Notes under the pieces: model-generated
Told to the model about the DNA's origin: nothing
What the model saw: the letters and a program-made list of their open reading frames with translations, nothing else
Databases searched by the model: none
Program-made: the position numbers and the translations under genes
From: Mycolicibacterium rufum
Lineage (GTDB): Bacteria > Actinomycetota > Actinomycetes > Mycobacteriales > Mycobacteriaceae
Direction: 5' to 3'
Assembly: GCF_022374875.2 (NCBI RefSeq)
Contig: NZ_CP092427.2
Location: 3,100,001-3,164,000, forward strand
DNA: 64,000 nucleotides
In this document: piece after piece, positions 9,012-18,188 of the stretch
Layout of the letters: every line of letters starts with the position of its first letter
How positions within the stretch are numbered: position 1 is the first letter of the stretch

Positions 9012-9752
9012 ATGACGAGTACGGTGCTGCAGGGAAAGAGCGCGCTGGTCACGGGCGGGGCGTCGGGGATCGGCCGGGCGATCGCCGCGGCCTACGCCGC
9101 GGCGGGCGCGGACGTGATCCTCGCCGACCGCGACCCGCGGGTGGTCGAGGTGGCAAGCGACGTGGGCGCCCGGCGGGGCGAGGTGCTCGACGCCACGTCG
9201 GAACAGGCGGTCGACGCGCTCGTCGACGGCATCGTGGACAGCCAGGGCCGGCTCGACGTCCTCGTCTGCTCGCACGGCATCCTGACGCAGTCACCCGCGG
9301 CCGAGATGTCCACCGCCACGTGGCAGGAGACCATGGACGTCGACCTCACCGCGGTGTTCCTGCTGAACCGTGCCGCACTGCGGCCCATGCTCGGTCAGGG
9401 CAGCGGCCGCATCATCAACGTCGCCTCCCAGCTGGCGATCAAAGGCGGTGTGTCGCTGGCGCATTACGCCGCCGCCAAGGCCGGTGTCATCGCGATGACG
9501 AAGTCGATCGCGCTGGAGAACGCCGCGCACGGGGTGCTGGTCAACGCGATCGCCCCGGGCCCCATCGACACGCCGATGGTCGAGGGCATCGACGATCAGT
9601 GGAAGCGCGACAAGCGCGCGGAACTTCCGCTGGGCCGGTTCGGGACACCCGCCGAGATCGCGCCGACCGCCGTCCTGCTCGCCTCGGACCCCGGCGGGAA
9701 CCTCTACGTCGGTCAGGTGCTCGGTCCCAACTCCGGCGATGTGATGCCCTGA
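9012..9752 (+). CDS. SDR-family oxidoreductase, second in the operon
   Basis: 246-residue classical SDR with TGGASGIG, a CSHGIL replacement for the usual NAG(I/L) stretch, catalytic Ser (NVASQLA) and YAAAK. The Asp after the second strand (ILADRD) favours NAD over NADP. It starts 24 bases after the first SDR and ends in TGATG with the next small gene. Two non-identical SDRs side by side suggest two oxidation or epimerisation steps on the same carbon framework; this is inference. Confidence 0.9.
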   Translation: MTSTVLQGKSALVTGGASGIGRAIAAAYAAAGADVILADRDPRVVEVASDVGARRGEVLDATSEQAVDALVDGIVDSQGRLDVLVCSHGILTQSPAAEMSTATWQETMDVDLTAVFLLNRAALRPMLGQGSGRIINVASQLAIKGGVSLAHYAAAKAGVIAMTKSIALENAAHGVLVNAIAPGPIDTPMVEGIDDQWKRDKRAELPLGRFGTPAEIAPTAVLLASDPGGNLYVGQVLGPNSGDVMP

Positions 9753-10051
9753 TGTGCGGCGGGTGCGCCGGGGCACCGCCCGACTGGGCGGCCGCGTGGG
9801 TCAGCGGTCCGCGGCGACGCAGAGCGGTCGCCCGAAGGATGACCGCTCTGATGAAGCGTGACCGCGTCGACGCGCTTCCGTCGGGCTGGACCGTCACCTC
9901 CGCCACGGGGGCGGCGGTGGTGTGCCGGACCTACGACGATCTCGTCGCGGCGGTGAGTCGGCGCGCCGGGATCGACCCCGACACCGTGAGTGCGGCAGGC
10001 TTGGACGGCATCGTCAGTGCGGACGTCACCGCGAACGGAGCCCCCGCATGA
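9752..10051 (+). CDS. Small Cys-containing protein of unknown function
   Basis: 99-residue protein that I do not recognise. It begins with a C-G-G-C motif immediately after Met1, continues with an Arg-rich region (GPRRRRAVARR) and has a compact alpha/beta-looking C-terminal half (ALPSGWTVTSATGAAVV, then a helix YDDLVAAVSRRAG). It is very likely a real gene: its ATG overlaps the preceding SDR stop by one base (TGATG) and its TGA overlaps the next ATG by 4 bases (ATGA). The CxxC could bind metal or be redox active. It may be an accessory factor for the dehydrogenase that follows. Confidence 0.75.
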   Translation: MCGGCAGAPPDWAAAWVSGPRRRRAVARRMTALMKRDRVDALPSGWTVTSATGAAVVCRTYDDLVAAVSRRAGIDPDTVSAAGLDGIVSADVTANGAPA

Positions 10052-11133
10052 CCGGCACCCACCGGATCGCCGTGGTCCCCGGAGACGGCATCGGCACCGA
10101 AGTCGTGCCCGAAGGACTCAAGGTGCTCGACGCGGCGGCGGCCGCCTTCGACGTCGCGCTCGACTACGAGCACTTCGACTACGCCAGCGCCGACTACTAC
10201 ACCCGCACCGGAGCGATGCTGCCCGACGGATGGTTCGACGAACTCCGGGGATTCGACGCGATCTTCTTCGGTGCCGTCGGATGGCCCGACGTCGTTCCCG
10301 ACCACATCTCGCTGTGGGGCAGCCTGCTGCAGTTCCGTCGGCACTTCGACCAGTACGTCAACATGCGGCCGGTGAAGCTGATGCCCGGCGTGCCCAGTCC
10401 GCTGGCCGGGCGCCGGCCCGGCGACGTCGACTTCATCGTGGTGCGCGAGAACACCGAGGGTGAATACTCCAGCGTCGGCGGCACGATGTTCGAGGGCACC
10501 GACCGCGAGACCGTCATCCAGGAGACCGTGATGACGCGCGTCGGCGTGGACCGCATCCTGCGCTACGCCTTCGACCTCGCCCAGCGCCGCCCGAAGCGGC
10601 ACCTCACCTCGGCGACCAAGAGCAACGGCATCGCCATCACCATGCCCTACTGGGACGAGCGCGTTGCGCGGATGGCCGAAAACTATCCCGAGGTCGAGGT
10701 GGACAAGTACCACATCGACATCCTGACGGCGAACTTCGTGCTGCACCCCGACTGGTTCGACGTGGTGGTGGCCAGCAACCTGTTCGGCGACATCCTGTCC
10801 GACCTCGGGCCTGCGTGCGCCGGCACGATCGCCATCGCCCCCAGCGCGAACATCAACCCGGAGAAGCGCTATCCCAGCCTGTTCGAGCCGGTGCACGGAT
10901 CGGCCCCCGACATCGCCGGACGCGGCGTCGCCAACCCCATCGGCCAGATCTGGTGCGCCGCGATGATGCTCGACCACCTCGGCGAGCCGGACGCCGCGGA
11001 CGCGATCGTCGCCGCCATCGAGGACACCCTTGCGCGCGGCGACATGCTGACCCCCGACATGGGGGGCCAGGCGAGCACGGGCACGCTCGGCAGCGCGATC
11101 GCCGACCGGGTTCGCGCCGCCGGCGCGGCCTGA
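10048..11133 (+). CDS. Tartrate dehydrogenase / D-malate dehydrogenase (decarboxylating)
   Basis: 361-residue member of the isocitrate/isopropylmalate dehydrogenase family. VVPGDGIGTEV opens the fold; SLWGSLLQFRRHFDQYVNMRP, ENTEGEYSSVGG and the Asp metal ligands in SNLFGDILSDLGP are typical of the TtuC/DmlA branch. Such enzymes use NAD and Mn2+ or Mg2+ to oxidise D-malate to pyruvate and CO2 or act on tartrate. ATG 10048 overlaps the previous stop by 4 bases. As the last gene it probably feeds the released hydroxy-dicarboxylate into central metabolism. 3-Isopropylmalate as substrate is less likely in this setting. Confidence 0.88.
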   Translation: MTGTHRIAVVPGDGIGTEVVPEGLKVLDAAAAAFDVALDYEHFDYASADYYTRTGAMLPDGWFDELRGFDAIFFGAVGWPDVVPDHISLWGSLLQFRRHFDQYVNMRPVKLMPGVPSPLAGRRPGDVDFIVVRENTEGEYSSVGGTMFEGTDRETVIQETVMTRVGVDRILRYAFDLAQRRPKRHLTSATKSNGIAITMPYWDERVARMAENYPEVEVDKYHIDILTANFVLHPDWFDVVVASNLFGDILSDLGPACAGTIAIAPSANINPEKRYPSLFEPVHGSAPDIAGRGVANPIGQIWCAAMMLDHLGEPDAADAIVAAIEDTLARGDMLTPDMGGQASTGTLGSAIADRVRAAGAA

Positions 11134-11205
11134 CGGAAACGACGCGGCTCCCAGCACACTCCCAGCAACTGCTCAGGGACGGCAGCCGGTGTTGTGGACT
11201 CCCGT

Positions 11206-11220
11206 ACGGTGTCGTACCGT
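11206..11220. promoter_or_regulatory. Short inverted repeat upstream of mmpS
   Basis: ACGGT-GTCGT-ACCGT lies 73 bases before the MmpS start in the 160-base gap after the catabolic operon. A TATAGAT hexamer at 11243-11249 could be a -10 element. Both calls rest on pattern only. Confidence 0.3.
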
Positions 11221-11293
11221 CAACGAAGTTGATTAGTCACCCTATAGATCGCCGGACCGTACGCGCCCGTCGCCGCTCCTGAAAGGGTCACGC

Positions 11294-11740
11294 ATGCAAC
11301 GGGTCTCGATAGCCCGGCGGCTCGGCCGACGCTGGACGCTCGTGGTCGCCGTCGTGGTGATCGTGGTCGCCGGGTTCGCCGTGTACCGGCTGCGCGGCAT
11401 CTTCGCCTCGGAGGACGTCACGGCCACCGCCAGTGGGTCCGACAGCCAGATCGTCCCGTTCAACCCCAAGCACGTCGTCCTCGAGGTCTTCGGCTCGCCC
11501 GGCACCACTGCGACCATCACGTACCTCGACGTCCACGCCCAGCCGCAGAAGGCGGTCGACGTCCCGCTGCCCTGGTCCTATGACGCCGTCACCACCGACC
11601 CCGCCGTGTTCGTCAACGTCGCCGCCCAGGCGAACGGCGACACCATCGGCTGCCGCATCACGATCGACGACGCGGTCAAAGACGAGAAGCAGGTGAACAC
11701 GCTGAACGCCTACACCTTCTGCCTGGACAAGTCCGGATGA
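11294..11740 (+). CDS. MmpS-family membrane protein
   Basis: 148-residue MmpS protein: short basic N-terminus (RRLGRRW), one membrane helix at about residues 14-33, then an exported beta-rich domain of MmpS type ([22 protein letters not shown], ending YTFCLDKSG). MmpS proteins are accessory to MmpL exporters of lipids and siderophores. Two Cys residues near the C-terminus (GCRIT and FCLDK) may pair outside the membrane. Its stop overlaps the MmpL start by 4 bases (ATGA). Confidence 0.93.
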   Translation: MQRVSIARRLGRRWTLVVAVVVIVVAGFAVYRLRGIFASEDVTATASGSDSQIVPFNPKHVVLEVFGSPGTTATITYLDVHAQPQKAVDVPLPWSYDAVTTDPAVFVNVAAQANGDTIGCRITIDDAVKDEKQVNTLNAYTFCLDKSG

Positions 11741-14613
11741 GCTCGATCCCCGCCCTGATCCGCCGCTTCTCGGTGCTGATCGCGCTGTTCTGGTTGGCGA
11801 CCGCCGTCGTCACCAACGTCTTCGTGCCGCAGCTGGAGACCGTCGCCGAGTCGCACAACGTGTCGCTGAGCCCCAAGGACGCGCCCTCCCTGCAGGCCAG
11901 CAAGCGCATCGGCAAGGACTTCGGCGAGTACGACTCCGACAGCTCGGCGATGATCGTCCTCGAGGGCGATCAACCGCTCGGCGCGGACGCGCACCGCTAC
12001 TACGACGGCCTGGTGCAGAAGCTCGAGCAGGACACCACCCACGTCCAGCACATCCAGAACTTCTGGGGAGACCCGCTCACCGCCGCCGGCTCACAGAGTT
12101 CCGACGGCAAGGCCGCACTGGTGCAGGTCTTCCTCGCGGGCAACCAGGGCGAGTCGCTGGCCAACGAATCCGTCGACTCGGTGCGACGGATCGTCGACGA
12201 GACACCCGCCCCGCCGGGCGTGAAGGCCTACGTCACCGGACCCGCTCCACTGATCACCGACCAGTTCGAGGTGGGTCGGCAGGGCACCCTGAAGACGACG
12301 CTGATCACCATCGGCGTCATCGCGGTGATGCTGCTGTTCTACTTCCGCCGCCTCACCACCGTGTTCTTCGTGATCTTCACCGTGATGATCGAGCTGACCG
12401 CGTCCCGCGGGGTGGTGGCCGTGCTGGCCAACGCCGGCATCATCGAGCTGTCGACGTATTCGACGAACCTGCTGACCCTGCTGGTGATCGCGGCGGGCAC
12501 CGACTACGCGATCTTCATCCTCGGCAGATTCCACGAGGCGCGCTACGCCGGACAGGACCGCGTCGAGGCCTTCACCACGATGTATCACGGCACCGCCCAC
12601 ATCATCCTCGGCTCGGGCCTGACCATCGCCGGCGCGGTGCTGTGTTTGACGTTCACCCGGCTGCCGTACTTCCAGAGCCTCGGTGTGCCCGCGGGTATCG
12701 GCGTGCTCGTCGCGGTGATCGCCGCCCTGACGCTGGCCCCGGCGCTGCTGTCCATCGGCCGCCATTTCGGGCTGTTCGAACCCGCCCGGCCGATGAGCAC
12801 CCGCGGCTGGCGGCGCATCGGCACCGCGATCGTGCGGTGGCCCGGCCCGATCCTCGTGGCCACGATCGCGATCGCGCTGATCGGGCTGCTGGCGCTGCCC
12901 AACTACAAGACCAACTTCGACAACCGCACCTACATGCCGGCCGACGCGCCTGCCAACATCGGCTACGCGGCCGCCGAGCGGCACTTCTCCCAGGCGCGGC
13001 TGGAACCCGAACTGCTGATGGTCGAAGCCGACCATGACCTGCGCAACCCGACCGACATGATCCTGCTCGAACGCGTGGCCAAGGCGGTGTTCCACACCGA
13101 TGGCATCGCGCAGGTGCAGTCGATCACCCGCCCGCTCGGCACGCCGCTGGACCACACGTCGATCCCGTTCCAGCTCAGCGCCAGCAGCGCCGCGCAGATC
13201 AACGCGCTGCCCTTCCAGCAGGCCCGCACCGCGGATCTGCTCAAACAGGTCGGTGTCATCAACGACTCCATCAACACGCTGCGCCAGCAGTACGCGCTGC
13301 AGCAGCAGTCGGCCGCCGTCACCGACGAGCAGACCCAGGCCTTCGCGCAGACCGTGGCCACCGCCCAGGACCTGCGCGACAAGATCGCCAACTTCGACGA
13401 CTTCTTCCGGCCGATCCGCAACTACTTCTACTTCGAGCCGCACTGCTACGACATCCCGATCTGCTGGGCGCTGCGCTCGCTGTTCGACGCGCTCGACGGC
13501 ATCAACGACCTGACCGACCAGCTCGCCAACGTGGCCGGCAGCATCGCGAAACTCGATGCGCTGCAACCGAAGCTGCTGGCCCTCATCCCGCCGCAGATCG
13601 CGAATCAGCAGACCAACCGCGACCTGACGATGACGAACTACGCCACCCAGTCGGGCATCAACGACCAGAACTCGCGCGCCTTGGAGAACTCGACCGCGCT
13701 GGGCGCCGCCTATGACGCGTCGAAGACCGACGATTCCTTCTATCTGCCGCCGGAGGCGTTCACCAACCCCGAGTTCCAGCGGGGGCTCAAGCTGTTCCTG
13801 TCGCCCGACGGCAAGGCGGCGCGGATGATCATCACCCACGAGGGCGATCCCGCGACCACCGAGGGCATCAGCCACATCGACCCGATCCGGCACGCCGCCA
13901 GCGAGGCGGTCAAGGGCACCCCGCTGGCCGGCTCGCGGATCTTCATCGCCGGAACGGCAGCCACCTACAAGGACATTCAGGACGGGGCGAAGTACGACCT
14001 GATGATCGCGGGCATCGCGGCGCTCTGTCTGATCCTGCTCGTGATGGTGTTCATCACCCGCAGCATCGTCGCGGCGTTCGTCATCGTCGGCACCGTCGCT
14101 CTCTCGCTGGGCGCCTCGTTCGGGCTGTCGGTGCTGATCTGGCAGGACCTGCTGGGCATCCAGCTGTACTGGATCGTGCTGGCTCTGGCCATCATCCTGC
14201 TGCTGGCCGTCGGATCGGACTACAACCTGCTGCTGATCTCCCGGTTCAAAGAGGAGATCGGGGCCGGGCTGAACACCGGCATCATCCGCGCGATGGCCGG
14301 TTCCGGCTCGGTGGTGACCGCGGCGGGGCTGGTGTTCGCCGCCACCATGGCGTCGTTCATCTTTGCCGACCTGCGCATCCTCGGTCAGATCGGGACGACG
14401 ATCGCGCTCGGTCTGCTGTTCGACACGCTCATCGTCCGGTCGTTCATGACGCCGGCCGTCGCGGCCCTTCTCGGCCGGTGGTTCTGGTGGCCGCTGCGGG
14501 TGCGCCCGCGTCCGGCCAGCCAGATGCTGCAGCCCTACGGATCACGGGCGGCGGTGCGTCAGCTGTTGCTCTGGGAGGACGACGACCCGGCGGTCAGGCC
14601 CACGCGGCACTGA
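11737..14613 (+). CDS. MmpL-family RND transporter
   Basis: 958-residue MmpL exporter with two repeats, each with a large extracytoplasmic loop and a helix bundle. The proton-relay Asp-Tyr motifs are AAGTDYAIF in the first bundle and AVGSDYNLL in the second. Length fits MmpL4/5-type proteins that work with an MmpS partner, the gene just upstream. The second periplasmic loop is rich in Gln/Asn heptad-like sequence ([11 protein letters not shown]), consistent with the long coiled-coil hairpin of this group. The cargo, whether glycopeptidolipid, siderophore or drug, cannot be decided from sequence. Confidence 0.94.
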   Translation: MSSIPALIRRFSVLIALFWLATAVVTNVFVPQLETVAESHNVSLSPKDAPSLQASKRIGKDFGEYDSDSSAMIVLEGDQPLGADAHRYYDGLVQKLEQDTTHVQHIQNFWGDPLTAAGSQSSDGKAALVQVFLAGNQGESLANESVDSVRRIVDETPAPPGVKAYVTGPAPLITDQFEVGRQGTLKTTLITIGVIAVMLLFYFRRLTTVFFVIFTVMIELTASRGVVAVLANAGIIELSTYSTNLLTLLVIAAGTDYAIFILGRFHEARYAGQDRVEAFTTMYHGTAHIILGSGLTIAGAVLCLTFTRLPYFQSLGVPAGIGVLVAVIAALTLAPALLSIGRHFGLFEPARPMSTRGWRRIGTAIVRWPGPILVATIAIALIGLLALPNYKTNFDNRTYMPADAPANIGYAAAERHFSQARLEPELLMVEADHDLRNPTDMILLERVAKAVFHTDGIAQVQSITRPLGTPLDHTSIPFQLSASSAAQINALPFQQARTADLLKQVGVINDSINTLRQQYALQQQSAAVTDEQTQAFAQTVATAQDLRDKIANFDDFFRPIRNYFYFEPHCYDIPICWALRSLFDALDGINDLTDQLANVAGSIAKLDALQPKLLALIPPQIANQQTNRDLTMTNYATQSGINDQNSRALENSTALGAAYDASKTDDSFYLPPEAFTNPEFQRGLKLFLSPDGKAARMIITHEGDPATTEGISHIDPIRHAASEAVKGTPLAGSRIFIAGTAATYKDIQDGAKYDLMIAGIAALCLILLVMVFITRSIVAAFVIVGTVALSLGASFGLSVLIWQDLLGIQLYWIVLALAIILLLAVGSDYNLLLISRFKEEIGAGLNTGIIRAMAGSGSVVTAAGLVFAATMASFIFADLRILGQIGTTIALGLLFDTLIVRSFMTPAVAALLGRWFWWPLRVRPRPASQMLQPYGSRAAVRQLLLWEDDDPAVRPTRH

Positions 14614-14631
14614 GTCGGGCCCGGACGGTAT

Positions 14632-14699
14632 CCGCGGAAGCGCATTCCGGGTTGTGCCCGGCCGGGGCCCTGATCGCAGCCAGGAACGCTATTCCGCGG
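14632..14699. terminator. Possible bidirectional terminator between convergent genes
   Basis: CCGCGGAAGCG at 14632-14642 is mirrored by CGCTATTCCGCGG at 14687-14699 with a two-base bulge, enclosing a GC-rich loop with a smaller hairpin (CCCGGCCGGGG). It fills the gap between the convergent mmpL and membrane-protein genes. There is no T-run, so the call is weak. Confidence 0.3.
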
Positions 14700-14701
14700 G
14701 C

Positions 14702-15178
14702 TCAGACGGTGGCGGGTACGCGCTGCTCCGCGGGTTCGGGGTCGATCACCTCGATGTCGCGCAGCTTGCCCCGCAGGCGCGCGACCTTGCGCAGTTGCAC
14801 GGCCATGTTCATCGACGTCAGCATCGGGATGCCGCCGATGAACGTGCGGAACGACGGGTGGCCGCCATCGAGATGCAGCACGAACAGGCATCCGACGACG
14901 TAGAAGAAGCCGAGCGTGAACAGCGCCGCGGGGATCGCGTAGGCGAGGGGGGACCGGGCGTCGGCCACCAGTTCGGCCGCGTAATCGGCTTCGTCCCGCG
15001 TCAACGGCTCACGCTTGCGCACCTTCGCGAGCACCCGCTTGTGCGCTCCCACCTCGTCGCCCAGGGGATGCGGCGTCCGCCGCTCCAGACGGGTGATGTA
15101 GACGAACACGCAGGTGGCGAACACGATCTCCGCCGCCGTGGCCAACACCACCAGGTCGCCCCACACTCCGAGATTCAC
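14702..15178 (-). CDS. Small integral membrane protein of unknown function
   Basis: 158 residues from the GTG at 15178 (MNLGVWGDLVVLA); the frame is open further upstream but that part looks non-coding. An N-terminal membrane helix (about residues 6-26) is followed by a basic/acidic cytosolic stretch (LAKVRKREPLTRDEADYAAEL) and a second hydrophobic region (AIPAALFTLGFFYVVGCLFVLHL). I do not recognise a family. It converges with mmpL and diverges from the DHA2 exporter gene. Confidence 0.7.
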   Translation of the reverse strand: MNLGVWGDLVVLATAAEIVFATCVFVYITRLERRTPHPLGDEVGAHKRVLAKVRKREPLTRDEADYAAELVADARSPLAYAIPAALFTLGFFYVVGCLFVLHLDGGHPSFRTFIGGIPMLTSMNMAVQLRKVARLRGKLRDIEVIDPEPAEQRVPATV

Positions 15179-15341
15179 GCCGCGACTCCTCACACTCGCC
15201 CAAAAGGTTACCCGGTCTAACTGTTCGCGACGCAGGCTCACAGTAAGGACACAGGAAGGGCGGCAAGCATTCCCGTGCGTTTGGTGTCGAGGCAGCCCGG
15301 GAATTGTTAGCGGGTCTCTCTTTCCCCTCCAGGAGGCGGCC

Positions 15342-16889
15342 GTGGCCCACCGCGTCGAACCCGCAGTCGAGGGCGACCGCCTCGACGCCCGTCTGCTCCG
15401 CATCGCCGGGGTCTGCGTGCTGGCCGCGATCATGACGATCCTCGACACCACCGTCGTCAACGTCGCTCAGCGCACCTTCATCGCGGAGTTCGGCTCCAGC
15501 CAGGCGGTGGTGGCGTGGACGGCGACGGGATACACCCTGGCACTGGCCGCGGTGATCCCGATGACGGGATGGGCGGCCGACCGGTTCGGCACCAAGCGGC
15601 TGTTCCTCGGATCGGTGGTGCTGTTCACCGCCGGCTCCCTGCTGTGCGCCACCGCGAGCGACATCACCGAGCTCATCGTCTACCGCGTGATCCAGGGCCT
15701 CGGTGGCGGCATGCTGATGCCGCTGGTCTTCACGATCCTGACTCGCGAAGCCGGGCCGCGCCGGCTCGGCAGGCTGATGTCGGTGCTCGGCATCCCGATG
15801 CTGCTCGGGCCGGTCGCCGGACCGGTGCTCGGCGGCTGGCTCATCGATGACTACGGCTGGCGGTGGATCTTCCTGATCAACGTGCCGATCGGCGTACTCG
15901 CCCTGGTGCTCGCCGCGCTGATCTTCGCCAGGGACGAGCCGTCCGATGCCGAGCCGTTCGACGTGATCGGCATGCTGCTGCTGTCGCCGGGCCTGGCGAG
16001 CCTGCTCTACGGGGTGTCCTCGCTGCCCGAGCACACCAGCGTCACCGACGCCCATGTCTGGATCCCGACGGGTGGCGGCGTACTGCTGGTCGCCGCGTTC
16101 GTCGTGCACGCCCTGCACAAGACGGCCCACCCGCTGATCGATCTGCGGCTGTTCAGGAACCGTCTGATGGCTGTCGCCAACGCCGCAATGCTGGTCTTCG
16201 CGGCCGCCTTCTTCGGTGCGATCCTGTTGCTGCCAAGCTACTTTCAACAGGTCTTGCATCTGACGCCGTTCCAGTCCGGACTGCACGTCATCCCGCAGGG
16301 CCTCGGCGCCATGGTCACGATGCCGCTCGCCGGACGCCTGGTCGACCGGCAGGGCCCGGGCAAGATCGTGCTCACCGGCATCACCCTGATGGTGGCCGGG
16401 ATGGGGGTGTTCGCCTACGGCGCATGGCATCAGGACGCCTACGTCCCGGTCCTCGTGACGGGTCTGGTGGTGTTCGGATTCGGCATGGGCGCCACGATGA
16501 TGCCGTTGTCCAGCGCCGCCGTGCAGACGCTGCGGCCGGAGCAGATCGCGCGCGGCTCCACGCTGATCAATGTCAACCAGCGGGTCGCCGGATCGATCGG
16601 CACCGCGGTGATGTCGGTGATCCTGACCCATCAGGTCAACCGCAGCGACGCGGTCAGCACCGCCAATCAGGTTGCGGCACTGCAGGAGCAGGCTCACGCG
16701 GCGGGCAGGCCGCTTGATCCGGCGACGCTTCCGCCCGCCGCGGCGCAGCCCGGCTTCGCCGACCAGGTGATGCACGATCTGTCCCACGCCTACACGATGG
16801 TCTTCCTGGTCGCCGCGCTCCTGATCGCCGCCGCCTACCTGCCCGCGGCGTTGCTGCCGCGCACGCGCGTCGAGGTCGAGCGTCCTTGA
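15342..16889 (+). CDS. DHA2-family MFS drug exporter (EmrB/QacA type)
   Basis: 515-residue 14-helix MFS protein. Motif A is present as GWAADRFGTKRLF, motif C as the helix 5 PVAGPVLGGWLIDDYGWRWIF block, and the helix 1 motif D1 as LDTTVVNVA. The GTG at 15342 is chosen because AGGAGG lies at 15331-15336 and the protein then begins shortly before helix 1; the open frame extends to 15114 without family similarity. Proton-driven efflux of amphiphilic drugs is the usual role. Confidence 0.9.
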   Translation: MAHRVEPAVEGDRLDARLLRIAGVCVLAAIMTILDTTVVNVAQRTFIAEFGSSQAVVAWTATGYTLALAAVIPMTGWAADRFGTKRLFLGSVVLFTAGSLLCATASDITELIVYRVIQGLGGGMLMPLVFTILTREAGPRRLGRLMSVLGIPMLLGPVAGPVLGGWLIDDYGWRWIFLINVPIGVLALVLAALIFARDEPSDAEPFDVIGMLLLSPGLASLLYGVSSLPEHTSVTDAHVWIPTGGGVLLVAAFVVHALHKTAHPLIDLRLFRNRLMAVANAAMLVFAAAFFGAILLLPSYFQQVLHLTPFQSGLHVIPQGLGAMVTMPLAGRLVDRQGPGKIVLTGITLMVAGMGVFAYGAWHQDAYVPVLVTGLVVFGFGMGATMMPLSSAAVQTLRPEQIARGSTLINVNQRVAGSIGTAVMSVILTHQVNRSDAVSTANQVAALQEQAHAAGRPLDPATLPPAAAQPGFADQVMHDLSHAYTMVFLVAALLIAAAYLPAALLPRTRVEVERP

Positions 16890-17012
16890 CACCAGCGACG
16901 AACGTCGGCACTCTGGCGGACGAGGGGAGTACCTCACCAAGCCCGGCGTCGTCAACACGTTCCGCCCCAGCGGATCCGGCGCCGGACACCCGCGGTCGCG
17001 GGTCGAGCGAGA

Positions 17013-17035
17013 CCTCATCTTGCGACGAGATGAGG
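17013..17035 (+). promoter_or_regulatory. Hairpin covering the ribosome binding site of the baeRF gene
   Basis: CCTCATCT (17013-17020) pairs perfectly with AGATGAGG (17028-17035) across a 7-base loop. The 3' arm contains the GAGG ribosome binding site 5 bases before the ATG at 17041. In mRNA this 8-bp stem would block initiation, which suggests translational control. No other gene start I examined here has this arrangement. Confidence 0.6.
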
Positions 17036-17040
17036 AAGTC

Positions 17041-18144
17041 ATGTCCCCTGTCACCACCCCTCCCGCCGAACGCGACACCGTCCTGACCGCCTACGAGGTC
17101 ACCGAACTCCAGTCGCAGCGGGCGTATCCGAGCATCTCGATCCTGGCGACCACCCGCCCCGGTCCCACCCTGCACGGCGAGGACGTCAGCGCGCTGCGGG
17201 GTCTGGCCGCCGACGCGGCACGCCGGCTGGCGGCCGAGCACACCGACCACCTCGACGCCGACCCCGAACAGCTGCTGGCCGCCGTCCACGAGCTGATCGG
17301 CGAGGCGGCAGGCAGGCCGACCGACCGCGCCGTCGCACTGTTCGTCAGCGCCACCCAGCGCCGCCGGGTGAATCTGCCAGTGCCCGTGGTCAATCGGTGC
17401 GTCATCGACCCCACCTTCGCGACCCGCGACCTGGTGCGGGCCCTTCAGCACACCCCGCACCACGCGGTGCTGCTGCTGTCGGCCGACGAGGCGCGCCTGC
17501 TGCACGACCGCGGCGGGATTCTCACCCGGGTCACGTCCGGCGGATTCCCGGTCCGCCGGCGCACCCTCGGTGCCCGGCGCAGCAGCGCCGACGAGCGTCC
17601 CACCGACTTCCTGCGCCGCGTCGACCGCGCACTCGGCGTGGCCCTGCGCCTGGATCCCATGCCGCTGGTGCTCGCCGCGCCCGAACCGACCGCGTCGCGG
17701 TTCCAGCGGCTGTCCCGCAACACCGGGCGGCTGGCCGGCGTCGTGCGCGGCAGCCACCTGCACACCGGCGCCGAGGAGCTGACCACGCTGACCCGGCCCG
17801 TGCTGCAGGATTATCTGCGCTCCCGCGCGCAGGAGGCGCTGGACCTCGTCGAGCAGCGCGCGGGAACCGGCCGGGTGCTGACCGACATCACCAGCGCCTG
17901 GCGTGCCGCACGGTGGGAGCGCCCCGAACTGCTGGCCGTCGAGGAGGACTACTTCTACCCCGCGCGCCTGGGTCAGGACGGGGACAGTCTGATCCCGACC
18001 GACGAGGTGGACCACCCCGACGTCATCGACGACGCCGTCGACGAACTCATCGAGATCGTGCTGGGTCGCGGCGGGTGGATCGCGCTGCTCGCCGCCGGTC
18101 AACTGCCCGGCGACGCCCGGTTGGCGCTGACCCTGCGGCGCTGA
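17041..18144 (+). CDS. baeRF-type protein (bacterial archaeo-eukaryotic release factor-like family)
   Basis: 367-residue protein related to archaeal/eukaryotic release factor 1, of the bacterial baeRF families (family 3 fits best). These are thought to be ribosome- or RNA-associated and are linked to stress responses; no catalytic GGQ motif is visible. Recognisable stretches are the N-terminal YPSISILATTRPG, the middle FVSATQRRRVNLPVP and the C-terminal VLGRGGWIALL. ATG 17041 follows GATGAGGAAG; an upstream TTG at 17020 is less likely. The ribosome binding site lies in a hairpin. The DedA gene follows after 44 bases. Confidence 0.78.
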   Translation: MSPVTTPPAERDTVLTAYEVTELQSQRAYPSISILATTRPGPTLHGEDVSALRGLAADAARRLAAEHTDHLDADPEQLLAAVHELIGEAAGRPTDRAVALFVSATQRRRVNLPVPVVNRCVIDPTFATRDLVRALQHTPHHAVLLLSADEARLLHDRGGILTRVTSGGFPVRRRTLGARRSSADERPTDFLRRVDRALGVALRLDPMPLVLAAPEPTASRFQRLSRNTGRLAGVVRGSHLHTGAEELTTLTRPVLQDYLRSRAQEALDLVEQRAGTGRVLTDITSAWRAARWERPELLAVEEDYFYPARLGQDGDSLIPTDEVDHPDVIDDAVDELIEIVLGRGGWIALLAAGQLPGDARLALTLRR

Positions 18145-18188
18145 CGTCGGTACCCTCGCCGGGGACGACCCCGACGAAAGGCAGCCTG

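Noticed and set aside
12091..13893. 600-codon open frame antisense to mmpL
   Set aside because: It mirrors the GC-rich codon pattern of mmpL, has no family-like sequence and no ribosome binding site.
15207..15221. GTTA-N7-TAAC near-dyad upstream of the DHA2 exporter
   Set aside because: The arms are only four bases and off by one base around the CCGG centre; no regulator gene is adjacent.
15009..17078. 689-codon frame antisense to the DHA2 exporter
   Set aside because: Low-complexity His/Arg/Gly/Asp sequence, typical of third-position mirroring in high-GC genes.
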